From contig JBCDCZ010000076.1 in the NCBI GenBank assembly GCA_039180865.1, positions 1 to 16,839 on the forward strand: DNA of 16,839 nt, in the 5' to 3' direction. Positions within the stretch are counted from its first letter, which is position 1, and each line of letters starts with the position of its first letter. The position numbers and the translations under genes were made by a program. Below, in pieces: positions 7,584 through 15,746 of the stretch. This DNA comes from JBCDCU01 sp039180865. Its GTDB lineage: Bacteria > Pseudomonadota > Alphaproteobacteria > Rhizobiales > JACESI01. The notes beneath the pieces were generated by a model, which worked only from the letters and a program-made list of their open reading frames with translations, did not search any database and had not been told where the DNA came from.

Positions 7584-9923
7584 CTAGAACCGGGTACCAC
7601 CACCGATACGGAAGAACTGCCGATCATCGAAGTCTTCGTCAGAAAGCACATGTGCAAAGTCTGCACGGATCGGACCAAGCGGGGAATCCCAGAGGATACC
7701 GCCGCCAACCGACGACCGAACACTGAAGTCATCAGACCCAGGCACCAGCGTAGCAGGCGGAGCGTCGAGATCGAAGAGTGAACCTGCATCAGCAAACAGG
7801 GCAGCTTTCACGCCAAGTGAACGCGGAATAACTGGAGCAGGGAACTGAACCTCAGCGGTGACACCGAAGAAGTTCCGACCGCCCAGCGCATCGTCAGAGA
7901 CGCCAACACCTGCGGAACTGTCTCTTGGACCGATACCACGGTTCTCAAAGCCACGAACCAAGTCGCCGCCAGCGAAGAAGTTGTCAAGAATACGAACGTC
8001 TTCGCCAAGCCCGGTCACATTACCCGCGCGTCCACGCAACAATCCGATGATTTCACGATTTGCGCTGATTTCCTGGTACTTAACCCCGCGCAACTGTGTC
8101 TTTACGAATGCAACATCACCGCCGACGCCTGCGAATTCCTGTTCAAAGTTCAGCCGCAAACCGGAAGTCGGGTTCAGATTGTTATCAAGTGAGTTGTACT
8201 CAAGAATGTACGACACTGAAGAGGTAATTGTGTCGGGATCGGACGCAAAGGCCGTCTGGATCGAGACTGGCGCATCACCATCAACATCCGACAGGCTCTC
8301 GCGGTCAAACGTGTACCGCGTTCCGAGTGAGAAATTCTCAGTCAACGGGAAATTGAAACGCAGCGAGAAGCCCGTATTGCTGACGTCAAAGCTACGACTA
8401 TCCTGATCCTGACTATCGCGGCGGAACAGATCGAAGCCAGCCGCGATACGCCGTCCCAGGAAGAAAGGCTCGGTAAAGCTGAAATCGTAGGTCTGATTGC
8501 CAGTACCAAGACCGACAGCTGCGCGTACAAAGTGGCCGCGTCCTAGGAAATTCCGTTCCGTGATCGCAATGTTCGTCAAGAAACCGCCGCTCAAGTCGGC
8601 ACCGACACCAAACGACACGTCGCCTGTTGGTTGTTCCTCAACCGCTACATTCACAACGATCCGGTCTGGCCCGCTTCCCCGTGACGTGGAAACGTTGACA
8701 CGTTCGAAGAGGCGAAGATTCCTGATCCGGCGCTCTGCACGATCAATCAATGCCTGGCTGAACGCATCACCTTCAGCGATGTCGAACTCTCGCCGGATCA
8801 CATATTCCCGCGTGCGCGTATTGCCGACAATATTAATGCGTTCAATGAAAACGCGCGGACCCTGGTCAATCGCATAAGCGATATTGATACGCTCACCCTC
8901 GACAAGTTCACCACGCGGGCGCACCTGTGCGAACGCAAACCCTCTGGTCGCAGCCGCAATGCTCAGAGCTTCAAGGGAACGCTCAACCTGGCGTGCATCG
9001 TAAATCGAACCTTCTTTGGTTTCGACGAGTGGACGCAGCTCTTCCGGATCAATATCGAGGAGGCCCACATCGATCTCGATGCGACCGTAGCGGTAACGTT
9101 TTCCCTCGCTGACCGTAATCGTGATGAAAAACTTGTTCTTGTCTTCATCGAGGTCGACAACCGAAGAGATCACTTCAAACTCTGGATAACCGTTGTTGAA
9201 GTAGAACTGGCGGAGCCGTTCTTCATCGGCAGCAAGCCGCGTTTCGTCGTAGATGTCGTCAGATCGAAGAAAGCTTAAAAGTCCAGTCGTACGGGTCGAG
9301 ATAGCGTTACGAAGTCGGCTGTCACCAAACGCTTTATTTCCGACAAAATTAATCTGGGCGATACCCGTTTTATCGGACTCGTCGATACGGAATACAATGT
9401 TGACTCGGTTACGATCTAACGGCTCGACAGAGGCTTTAACAACAGCGTTGAAACGACCGATCGAACGGTACGCATCTTTAATCCGGCTGACGTCCAGATT
9501 GACCTGGTCTTCGGAGAAAACGCCGCGCGGTTTCGTAAGAACGATCGCGTTCAGGTCGTCTTCCTTAAGCTTGTCGTTACCGACAAAACCAATCCCGTTG
9601 ATGATGGGATTTTCGACGACCTGGATAACGAGCGTCCGTCCTGAAACGTCGATATCGACATCTTTGAAGAGACCCGTCGCAAACAAGGCACGCAGTGTCT
9701 CATCAACCTCGACGGGCGAAGCACGACGTCCAGGCTCTATCGTGACGTAAGTGAGAATCGTCGCCCGCGTAATCCGCTCGTTACCATTGACGACAATATT
9801 CGAAATCGTCTGAGCGCTCGCCTTGTGAAGGCTGGCATCTGTAAGGATTGCCACAGCGGGTAATGCCGCAAGCACAAAAGCCTGCAGGAGCGCGCCTGCG
9901 ATCCATGTTCTAATTTTTATCAT
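7584..9923 (-). CDS. bamA: Outer membrane protein assembly factor BamA
   Basis: Omp85-family protein at the centre of the BAM complex, which folds and inserts beta-barrel proteins into the outer membrane. The 779 residues start with a signal peptide (basic MIKIRTW, hydrophobic stretch, likely cleavage after KASA at residue 37). Five POTRA domains follow at roughly 38-110, 111-185, 186-275, 276-355 and 357-430. A C-terminal 16-strand barrel (D15 domain) spans about 435-779. The conserved VRGF of the L6 loop is at 656-659. The protein ends in phenylalanine (RIGGGTRF), as expected for the outer-membrane insertion signal. It is next to rseP, as in many proteobacteria. A 207 bp AT-rich spacer before it may hold its own promoter. 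Confidence 0.97.
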   Translation of the reverse strand: MIKIRTWIAGALLQAFVLAALPAVAILTDASLHKASAQTISNIVVNGNERITRATILTYVTIEPGRRASPVEVDETLRALFATGLFKDVDIDVSGRTLVIQVVENPIINGIGFVGNDKLKEDDLNAIVLTKPRGVFSEDQVNLDVSRIKDAYRSIGRFNAVVKASVEPLDRNRVNIVFRIDESDKTGIAQINFVGNKAFGDSRLRNAISTRTTGLLSFLRSDDIYDETRLAADEERLRQFYFNNGYPEFEVISSVVDLDEDKNKFFITITVSEGKRYRYGRIEIDVGLLDIDPEELRPLVETKEGSIYDARQVERSLEALSIAAATRGFAFAQVRPRGELVEGERINIAYAIDQGPRVFIERINIVGNTRTREYVIRREFDIAEGDAFSQALIDRAERRIRNLRLFERVNVSTSRGSGPDRIVVNVAVEEQPTGDVSFGVGADLSGGFLTNIAITERNFLGRGHFVRAAVGLGTGNQTYDFSFTEPFFLGRRIAAGFDLFRRDSQDQDSRSFDVSNTGFSLRFNFPLTENFSLGTRYTFDRESLSDVDGDAPVSIQTAFASDPDTITSSVSYILEYNSLDNNLNPTSGLRLNFEQEFAGVGGDVAFVKTQLRGVKYQEISANREIIGLLRGRAGNVTGLGEDVRILDNFFAGGDLVRGFENRGIGPRDSSAGVGVSDDALGGRNFFGVTAEVQFPAPVIPRSLGVKAALFADAGSLFDLDAPPATLVPGSDDFSVRSSVGGGILWDSPLGPIRADFAHVLSDEDFDDRQFFRIGGGTRF

Positions 9924-10130
9924 GCAGCTCGGAACCCCAATTCCACAGCAAGAACTCTACCCCGGAAGGCAGAATCCATCCCCGCCTTTCTTTTGGCAAA
10001 AAATATATTGCTGCGCAAGTTTAACCGCTCGTTAGGCTAAATAATTCCCTTACAATGAATTACCGCGTTGAAACAAAATGTTAGCGGCGTGACGAAGGGA
10101 GGAGGGCTGTCCCCTGCCCCACCTTGGTGT
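9924..10130 (-). promoter_or_regulatory. bamA upstream spacer, possible promoter region
   Basis: This 207 bp non-coding gap lies between the rseP stop and the bamA start. It is clearly more AT-rich than the flanking genes around 9990-10080, as expected for a promoter. I could not find a sigma-70 -35/-10 pair at proper spacing. On the minus strand GGAAT (10048 down to 10044) and CGGTT (10027 down to 10023) are 16 nt apart, which loosely resembles the GGAAC-N16/17-CGTT pattern of alphaproteobacterial EcfG promoters. No terminator for rseP was seen. The bamA ATG has only a weak ribosome binding site. Confidence 0.3.
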
Positions 10131-11273
10131 TTAAAGCAAGCGTTCGATTATGCGATTTATGTCAAGTGTTGTAACTGCGACCATGAGGCAAAGTACGAAG
10201 GCAAGGCCTATCCTGAAACTCACGTCCATGGTTTTTTTCGACAAGGGTTTCCCGCGTACGGCTTCGATCGCATAAAGAACCAGGTGGCCGCCATCGAGTA
10301 CCGGAATCGGTAGGAGATTCATGATTCCAATCGATACTGAAAGGACGGCGGTTAGACTGATAAGCGCGACAATGCTGATCGCGGCAACCTGCCCGGAGAC
10401 TTCAGCGATACGAATCGGACCGCCCAGTTGGTCTACGCTCTCACGTCCGGTGATCAGGCCGCCCAGGAACTGATATGTCCTCGTAACAACGTACCAGGTC
10501 TCATTAACGCCTTCCGCCACCGCTTCGATCGGGCCGTAATGCTTCACAACAATCGCCGATGGATCGCTGGAACGGGTAATGCCAAGACGGCCGACACGCA
10601 TTTTGCCGCCAAATCCATCATCGATCTCTACAAGTTCCGGCGTTGCGTTGATTGTGATTGTTTCTCCCGCACGCAAAACGCTGAAAATGAGTTGATTATC
10701 AGCGTTGACGGTTACGACACGCTGAAGATCCTGGAACCGCTCAATTGGCCGGCCATCGACTGCCGTTATGAGATCGCCCGCTTGAAATCCGGCTCTTTCG
10801 GCAACGCTTTGCTCGGTTATCTGGTCGACCTGCGGCGAAAGTATCTGTCGCCCGTTCAGACCGAAAAGCAGAGCAAATATAACGATCGCCAGAATAAAGT
10901 TCGCGATCGGTCCGGCCGCCACGACAATCGCGCGCTGCCACAATTTCTTGTTGGCGAAGAAAGTTGAGGGATCGGCTCCCTTTTGTTCAGCAGCGTTAGG
11001 GTTCCCGGAAAAACTGGTCGCGTCATCATCATCGATAAATTTCACGTATCCGCCGAGCGGAATAGCCGAAACCGCCCAACGCGTGCCGGCGCGGTCTGTG
11101 AAGCCCCATATGTCCGGGCCAAATCCAACCGCAAATTTCTCGATTCCGACACCATTCCATCGGGCTGCGAGATAATGGCCAAGCTCGTGAAAGAAGACAA
11201 CAATCGTCAGCACGATAAGGAACGGGATAATCGTTCCGATGATAAGGTTGCCGCCACTTAAGAGAAAGTCCAT
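10131..11273 (-). CDS. rseP: RIP metalloprotease RseP (site-2 protease, single PDZ)
   Basis: Zinc-dependent intramembrane protease that cuts anti-sigma factors, signal-peptide remnants and other single-pass substrates in the inner membrane. With the start used here it has 380 residues. Zinc ligands are in HELGH (29-33) at the end of the first membrane segment (8-28) and in the LDG motif (326-328, in NLLPIPVLDGGH). GPIANF (121-126) opens the second membrane segment; further segments lie near 300-320 and 354-372. One PDZ domain sits at about 147-205. E. coli RseP has 450 residues and two PDZ domains; the shorter one-PDZ form is usual in alphaproteobacteria (for example Caulobacter MmpA). The open frame extends 17 codons upstream to a GTG at 11324, but GGAG 6 nt before the ATG at 11273 supports the shorter form. 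Confidence 0.94.
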   Translation of the reverse strand: MDFLLSGGNLIIGTIIPFLIVLTIVVFFHELGHYLAARWNGVGIEKFAVGFGPDIWGFTDRAGTRWAVSAIPLGGYVKFIDDDDATSFSGNPNAAEQKGADPSTFFANKKLWQRAIVVAAGPIANFILAIVIFALLFGLNGRQILSPQVDQITEQSVAERAGFQAGDLITAVDGRPIERFQDLQRVVTVNADNQLIFSVLRAGETITINATPELVEIDDGFGGKMRVGRLGITRSSDPSAIVVKHYGPIEAVAEGVNETWYVVTRTYQFLGGLITGRESVDQLGGPIRIAEVSGQVAAISIVALISLTAVLSVSIGIMNLLPIPVLDGGHLVLYAIEAVRGKPLSKKTMDVSFRIGLAFVLCLMVAVTTLDINRIIERLL

Positions 11274-11279
11274 CGATTG

Positions 11280-11283
11280 CTCC
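11280..11283 (-). promoter_or_regulatory. Ribosome binding site that fixes the rseP start
   Basis: GGAG on the minus strand with a 6 nt spacer to the ATG at 11273-11271. The alternative GTG at 11324 has no comparable site. Confidence 0.7.
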
Positions 11284-11337
11284 GCAAATGTGGTCACGAC
11301 ACAATCAATGCCGCGCACCTGCACTTAACCCTCACAT

Positions 11338-11366
11338 ATTATCATCAAGTCTTAGAATTCAATGAA
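11338..11366 (-). promoter_or_regulatory. Candidate rseP promoter
   Basis: The dxr-rseP gap is 155 bp. On the minus strand a -10-like GATAAT (11343 down to 11338, five of six matches to TATAAT) lies 17 nt after a poor -35, TTCATT (11366 down to 11361). The surroundings are AT-rich. If used, the leader would be about 60 nt. Upstream, ACCTGC-CGAA-GCGGGT forms a small hairpin without a T-tract. Confidence 0.25.
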
Positions 11367-11428
11367 AGGTTACGGTTTACCCGCTTCGGCAGGTTCAAAA
11401 GAATGTAAAAATAACACGGCCAATCGGG

Positions 11429-12601
11429 TCAAACCAGCGCGATGCGTTCTTCAGCACGCTTACGAGCAAACTGATCGACATCCGCAGCGTCGTCGAAACA
11501 GGTAAACCCATTGTGCCCACGGAACGCCCCGTTTCCATCGGCAAGAACGCTCTCCACAATGCCGCTGATATCGTAAAATCCAATCCGCTTGTGCAGAAAC
11601 GCCTGCACAGCCACTTCGTTCGCGCCATTCAGAAGATTAGTTGCACAATCGCCGTCCGCAAGCGCCGACAAGGCAAGCGCCAGATTGGGAAAGCGTTCAA
11701 AATCCGGCGCTTCGAAGGTCAAGTTGCCAATCTTTGCAAGGTCCAGCCGTTCGACCCGGGTCGAGATTCGATTGGGGTGTGCCATACAATGAGCGATCGG
11801 CGTCCGCATATCCGGAATGCCCAATTCGGCGATCACAGCACCATCGACGAACGACACCATCCCGTGGATAATCGATTGCGGATGGACGACAACGCTCAAC
11901 TGATCTGGAGTGACCGGGAAAAGATGATGGGCCTCGATTACTTCGAGCCCTTTATTCATCAAGGTCGCTGAATCGATGGTGATCTTTGCGCCCATGCTCC
12001 AATTCGGGTGTTTGAGGGCATGTTCCGGTCCAGCCGCGGCAATATCGCTGTGCGCCCAAGTGCGGAACGGGCCGCCAGAAGCCGTAAGGGTGATCTTCTC
12101 GACATCCGCCATGCGATCATTGCCAAGTGCCTGAAAAATGGCGTTGTGTTCTGAATCAAGCGGCAGGATCGTGACGCCGTTTTTTTCCGCTTTCTCGCGG
12201 ACAAGTCCGCCGGCGCAAACGAGGCTCTCTTTGTTCGCTAGAGCGAGTGTGCCGCATGCGTCGAGGGCTGCCAGCGTTGGTCCAAGGCCAGCAAACCCAA
12301 CGATGGCCGACACCGTAAGATCACAAGGAACTTCGGCCGCAGCACAAACTCCCTCCGTGCCGCCCGCAACCTCACAGGGCATATCCGCAAGGCGGTCACG
12401 CAATTCCGTGACTTTGGTTTGATCGGCGATCGCAACAAATCTCGGCCGCACCTTCAATGCAATCTCAGCAAGCTTTTCAACGTTTCCGCCACCCGTAAGC
12501 GCAACGACTTCAAACAATTCCGGATGGTTTTCGACGATATCGAGTGTGCTGTCACCAATCGATCCAGTGGCCCCGAGGATGGAAACACTTTTGCGCTCCA
12601 T
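11429..12601 (-). CDS. dxr: 1-deoxy-D-xylulose 5-phosphate reductoisomerase
   Basis: Second enzyme of the MEP isoprenoid pathway: converts DXP to 2-C-methylerythritol 4-phosphate with NADPH and a divalent metal; the target of fosmidomycin. With the start at 12601 it has 390 residues, close to the family (E. coli 398). Visible are the NADPH loop GATGSIG (10-16), LANKESLV (121-128), metal ligands D149 and E151 in LPLDSEHNAIFQ, SGGPF, H198 in KHPNWSMG, and E220 in NKGLE (E. coli D150, E152, H209, E231). The frame is open to 12667 (ATG, 412 residues) and 12670 (TTG). Neither ATG has a Shine-Dalgarno sequence; I prefer 12601 because the family starts just before the ILGATGSIG strand. It supplies precursors for UppS, encoded two genes upstream. 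Confidence 0.95.
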   Translation of the reverse strand: MERKSVSILGATGSIGDSTLDIVENHPELFEVVALTGGGNVEKLAEIALKVRPRFVAIADQTKVTELRDRLADMPCEVAGGTEGVCAAAEVPCDLTVSAIVGFAGLGPTLAALDACGTLALANKESLVCAGGLVREKAEKNGVTILPLDSEHNAIFQALGNDRMADVEKITLTASGGPFRTWAHSDIAAAGPEHALKHPNWSMGAKITIDSATLMNKGLEVIEAHHLFPVTPDQLSVVVHPQSIIHGMVSFVDGAVIAELGIPDMRTPIAHCMAHPNRISTRVERLDLAKIGNLTFEAPDFERFPNLALALSALADGDCATNLLNGANEVAVQAFLHKRIGFYDISGIVESVLADGNGAFRGHNGFTCFDDAADVDQFARKRAEERIALV

Positions 12602-12714
12602 GGCAATACCATCGAGCGGCCAGGGCAAAGTGCCAGCGTGTATGCCTTTCGCTACGTCCTCATTCATCAAAAAGTACCATCATGCAGGAGTTTCCCAAAG
12701 ACACCGCAACACAT

Positions 12715-13533
12715 TCAGCGCGCCAGCCCTATCGCATAAATTGCCACGAAAACAAAGGATGCGAAAATCAAACCGTCCACGCGATCAAGCATTCCTCCAT
12801 GTCCGGGAATAAGATTGCTCGTATCTTTCACATTAAACCGCCTCTTGATGGCAGATTCCAAGAGATCTCCTATTTGCGCGCAAAAAGCCAAAAACAAGGC
12901 TATGAAGACGAAACGGGTAATTCCCTGCCCATCCGTTCCGTTGACCAGAAAAATGCGGGCAATTCCTGCCCCGAATAATGTCCCGCCAACGAGCGCCCCA
13001 AGAAAGCCTGCCCACGTTTTATTCGGAGAAATGGACGGTACAAGTTTCGGGCCACCGATGAGGCGGCCGGACAGATAAGCAAAAACATCAGCGGCCCAGA
13101 CCGAAAACGCCAAAAAGAGCAGAAGCGCCAGACCGTTGCTGCTGATTTCGCGAACAAAGACCAGAGATGTTCCAAAGAGTGCGGCAATGCCGACGCCAGC
13201 CAAGGTTCGGCCAGGCGTGAAGCCCTTGGACAGCAGAAACGCAGCCAAAACAAGTATACCGATTGCAAGAAAGACAGCTGTGGGGTTGCCGGCAAGCCAG
13301 GTGTATCCAATCAGTGTCAGAACACAAAAGAGTGCCAGGGCGTCGCGGCGTATGTCGATCGCCCGTAGCGTCATCACGGTCCACTCCCAGAATATGAGGC
13401 AGGCGATTGCAGCGATCAGAAAGACAAATGTTACACCACCAAGCCAGGCAACGAACAATACCAGCGGGCCGAGCATAAGCGCAGAGATAAATCGCGCTCT
13501 GAAGTCGCTCTTTAGCCCCCCTCCCCGAGCCAC
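12715..13533 (-). CDS. cdsA: Phosphatidate cytidylyltransferase (CDP-diglyceride synthase)
   Basis: Makes CDP-diacylglycerol from phosphatidic acid and CTP in the inner membrane, the branch point to all major phospholipids. The 272-residue protein is highly hydrophobic, with about eight predicted membrane segments. It carries the family signature near the C-terminus (227-251: SAIKRRFNVKD, then PGHGGMLDR), including D223 in QIGDLLES and D250. SPNKTWAGFLG (169-179) is also typical. The start is GTG at 13533, 3 nt after the uppS stop; GGGTAGG just upstream, overlapping that stop, may serve as ribosome site, so coupling to uppS is likely. A G-rich run (13516-13526) covers codons 3-6. No other start fits upstream of the conserved first helix. 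Confidence 0.95.
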   Translation of the reverse strand: MARGGGLKSDFRARFISALMLGPLVLFVAWLGGVTFVFLIAAIACLIFWEWTVMTLRAIDIRRDALALFCVLTLIGYTWLAGNPTAVFLAIGILVLAAFLLSKGFTPGRTLAGVGIAALFGTSLVFVREISSNGLALLLFLAFSVWAADVFAYLSGRLIGGPKLVPSISPNKTWAGFLGALVGGTLFGAGIARIFLVNGTDGQGITRFVFIALFLAFCAQIGDLLESAIKRRFNVKDTSNLIPGHGGMLDRVDGLIFASFVFVAIYAIGLAR

Positions 13534-13536
13534 AGC

Positions 13537-14298
13537 CTACCCACTTCGGGCTGAGATAGCCCCAAACCGCCGGTCGCGGGAGCAAAATTCATCAATGGCG
13601 AGCATGAATGCGTTTCGGTCAAAATCGGGCCAGTAACATGGTGTGAAAATTAGCTCGGAGTATGCCGCCTGCCAAAGCAGAAAATTGCTCAGCCGTTGCT
13701 CTCCACTGGTCCTGATAATGAGATCTGGATCCGGTATGTCTGCGGTCTGCAGATTACGTCCGACAAGATCCGGTGTGACGTCATCCGCCGATATTTCTCC
13801 CGATGCGATTTGCGCTGCAAGTCTCTTCACGGCGTTGGTGATTTCGCCGCGGGCGCCATAATTGAATGCAATCACAAGACCGAGGCCATCATTGTTTTCA
13901 GTGAGTTTCACCGCATCATTGATCAATTTAAGAATGTCATCCGGAACGCCATCTTCGCCGCCGATCACGATCACACGCACGTTGTTTTGATGCAGTTCTG
14001 CGAGATGCTTGCGAATAAACAGGCGCAGGAGGCCGAAAAGTTCGGTGATCTCCGAGTGCGGGCGGTTCCAGTTCTCTGAGCTAAAACTGTAAAGCGTCAG
14101 ATAATCCAGTCCAAGTTCTCCCGCAGCGCGAGTTACCGTCCGTACCGCTTCGACCCCCATGCGATGCCCTTCGACCCGCGGAAGACCACGCTCGTTAGCC
14201 CAACGCCCGTTTCCATCCATGATAATGGCAACATGGCGTGGCAGCGTATTTTCAACGCGCGATGAATCGGTAACAGCAAGAAGGGGGGCGTCGGACAT
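13537..14298 (-). CDS. uppS: Undecaprenyl diphosphate synthase (cis-prenyltransferase)
   Basis: Elongates farnesyl diphosphate with eight isopentenyl units to C55 undecaprenyl diphosphate, the lipid carrier for peptidoglycan and O-antigen. The 253 residues match E. coli UppS (253). The catalytic Asp is D28 in HVAIIMDGNGRWA (E. coli D26). The substrate-binding stretch RTSGEQRLSNFLLWQAAYSE occupies 196-215, with R196, E200, R202 and S204 conserved. YSFSSENWNRP (70-80) is also typical. The start is supported by GAGG (14306 down to 14303) 4 nt upstream. The gene lies 33 nt after frr and 3 nt before cdsA. Confidence 0.97.
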   Translation of the reverse strand: MSDAPLLAVTDSSRVENTLPRHVAIIMDGNGRWANERGLPRVEGHRMGVEAVRTVTRAAGELGLDYLTLYSFSSENWNRPHSEITELFGLLRLFIRKHLAELHQNNVRVIVIGGEDGVPDDILKLINDAVKLTENNDGLGLVIAFNYGARGEITNAVKRLAAQIASGEISADDVTPDLVGRNLQTADIPDPDLIIRTSGEQRLSNFLLWQAAYSELIFTPCYWPDFDRNAFMLAIDEFCSRDRRFGAISARSG

Positions 14299-14331
14299 TG
14301 TGCCTCAATCTCTACAGGAGCACGCAGGCAG

Positions 14332-14895
14332 TTAAACCTGCATGATTTCCTTTTCCTTTTCTGCCACCATGGCATCGATTGACTCAATCGTATCGTCCGT
14401 CAGCTTCTGGATCTGTTCTGAGAGTTTATGGGCATCATCTTTTCCGTAATCGCCGTCTTTTTCAGCCTTCTTGACAACATCCATGCCGTCACGGCGCACA
14501 TGTCTTGCCGCGACTCGGGCTTGCTCGGCATATTGGCCAGCCACCTTGACGAGATCGCGACGACGCTCCTCATTAAGTTCGGGCATTGGAATTCGGAGGA
14601 GCTGACCATCAACGATCGGATTAAGACCCAAATTGGATTCGCGGATCGCTTTATCAGTTGCAGACACCAGGGCGCGATCCCAAACCTGGACCGAAATAGT
14701 GCGTGGTTCGGGAACTGTAACCGAGGCGACTTGATTGATTGGCATTTGCGCACCGTATGCGTCGACCATAATGGGATCCAGGAGCCCGGCCGACGCGCGA
14801 CCGGTGCGTAATCCGCCCAATTCGCTCTTGAGTGCGGTGACCGCACCGGACATACGTCTCTTGATATCACCAAGATCGAGTGGACCCTCAGACAT
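14332..14895 (-). CDS. frr: Ribosome recycling factor
   Basis: Splits post-termination ribosomes together with EF-G. The 187 residues equal the usual length (E. coli 185). Helical domain I is at both ends (about 1-30 and 105-187), and domain II lies between. Typical stretches are LRTGRASAGLLD (29-40), the PEPRTISVQVWD strand (63-74), SNLGLNPIVDG (87-97) and RHVRRDGMD (131-139). The frame is open 31 codons upstream to 14988, but that part does not look like the family. AAGGTG (14909 down to 14904) lies 8 nt before the ATG at 14895 and fixes the start. The pyrH stop is 107 nt upstream, with a candidate promoter between. Confidence 0.96.
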   Translation of the reverse strand: MSEGPLDLGDIKRRMSGAVTALKSELGGLRTGRASAGLLDPIMVDAYGAQMPINQVASVTVPEPRTISVQVWDRALVSATDKAIRESNLGLNPIVDGQLLRIPMPELNEERRRDLVKVAGQYAEQARVAARHVRRDGMDVVKKAEKDGDYGKDDAHKLSEQIQKLTDDTIESIDAMVAEKEKEIMQV

Positions 14896-14967
14896 TGCTA
14901 CTTCACCTTTTTCTTTGTGCTCCGACTGACGCGGACTTTGCGAGGCATGGTCACGCCACGGTTGGAC

Positions 14968-14996
14968 TCTAGACGCGCCGGGACGCAAAACGTCAA
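14968..14996 (-). promoter_or_regulatory. Candidate frr promoter
   Basis: In the 107 bp gap between pyrH and frr, TTGACG (14996 down to 14991) is followed after exactly 17 nt by TCTAGA (14973 down to 14968) on the minus strand. The -35 is good; the -10 is weak (three of six matches). It would give frr and the genes after it a start independent of pyrH. Confidence 0.3.
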
Positions 14997-15002
14997 AGCA
15001 TA

Positions 15003-15719
15003 TTAGTGCACAAGTGTAGCTTTTCCCGCACCATTTGCTACCTCAAATAGAGCTCCCGGCGTTTGAATGGAAAAGACAACCACAGGTATTTTCGCCTGTT
15101 TCGTCAATGCAACCGCTGCGACGTCCATGACTTCAAGCCCGCGCGATATGACTTCATCATGGGTTATTCTGTCAAACCGCTCAGCTTCCGGATTAGTTTT
15201 CGGGTCACTCGCATAGATGCCATCAACGCTGGTGCCTTTGAAAAGAGCATCACAGCGCATTTCCAGTGCCCGCAATGCCGCACCGGTATCGGTTGTAAAA
15301 TACGGTGCACCTGTTCCAGCGGCAAATAGCACTGTCTCACCTGATTCGAATGCATTGATTGCGTCGCGCTGTGTGAACGTGTCACAAATCTCCGGCATGG
15401 CAATCGCCGACATAACACGCGCCTCAACCCCCGCCTCCGACAACGCGTCCTGCATCACAATGCAATTCATCACAGTTGCGAGCATACCCATGTGATGCCC
15501 GGCAACTCGGTTGTCGTCTGAAATCTTGACGTCGGCACCGCGAAAGATATTGCCACCACCAATCACAACACCGATATCGACGCCCAGAGAAATCACGGCT
15601 GCGATTTCCCCTGCGATCCTGTCAACTGTCTCCCTGTCCACACCGAACGCTTTATCCCCCATCAAGACTTCGCCCGACACCTTGAGCAGAATACGTCTAA
15701 AGGGGAGGTCATCATTCAT
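15003..15719 (-). CDS. pyrH: Uridylate (UMP) kinase
   Basis: Phosphorylates UMP to UDP with ATP; a hexameric amino-acid-kinase-fold enzyme, usually activated by GTP and inhibited by UTP. The 238 residues match E. coli PyrH (241). Visible motifs: ILLKVSGEVL (10-19, K13), VVIGGGNIFRG (51-61, R60), GTGAPYFTTDTGAALRA (135-151) and KGTSVDGIYASDP (161-173). Two UMP-site positions are unusual: H75 in RVAGHHMGM, where E. coli has D77, and A138 in GTGAP, where E. coli has N140. The ATG at 15719 lacks a Shine-Dalgarno sequence (pyrimidine-rich CGACTCTTCCC precedes it). The gene follows tsf, from which it is separated by a terminator and a structured leader. Confidence 0.95.
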   Translation of the reverse strand: MNDDLPFRRILLKVSGEVLMGDKAFGVDRETVDRIAGEIAAVISLGVDIGVVIGGGNIFRGADVKISDDNRVAGHHMGMLATVMNCIVMQDALSEAGVEARVMSAIAMPEICDTFTQRDAINAFESGETVLFAAGTGAPYFTTDTGAALRALEMRCDALFKGTSVDGIYASDPKTNPEAERFDRITHDEVISRGLEVMDVAAVALTKQAKIPVVVFSIQTPGALFEVANGAGKATLVH

Positions 15720-15746
15720 GGGAAGAGTCGCGGAGGAACAGATTGG

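Noticed and set aside
10068..10313. 81-residue plus-strand frame with a CxxC-like CCNCDH motif near the bamA-rseP spacer
   Set aside because: Most of it is opposite the 3' end of rseP, and the cysteines fall there by chance; no homologous small protein is recognised.
13516..13521. Run of six G near the cdsA start as a phase-variable tract
   Set aside because: Six bases are too few for notable slippage, and cdsA is essential, so on/off switching is implausible.
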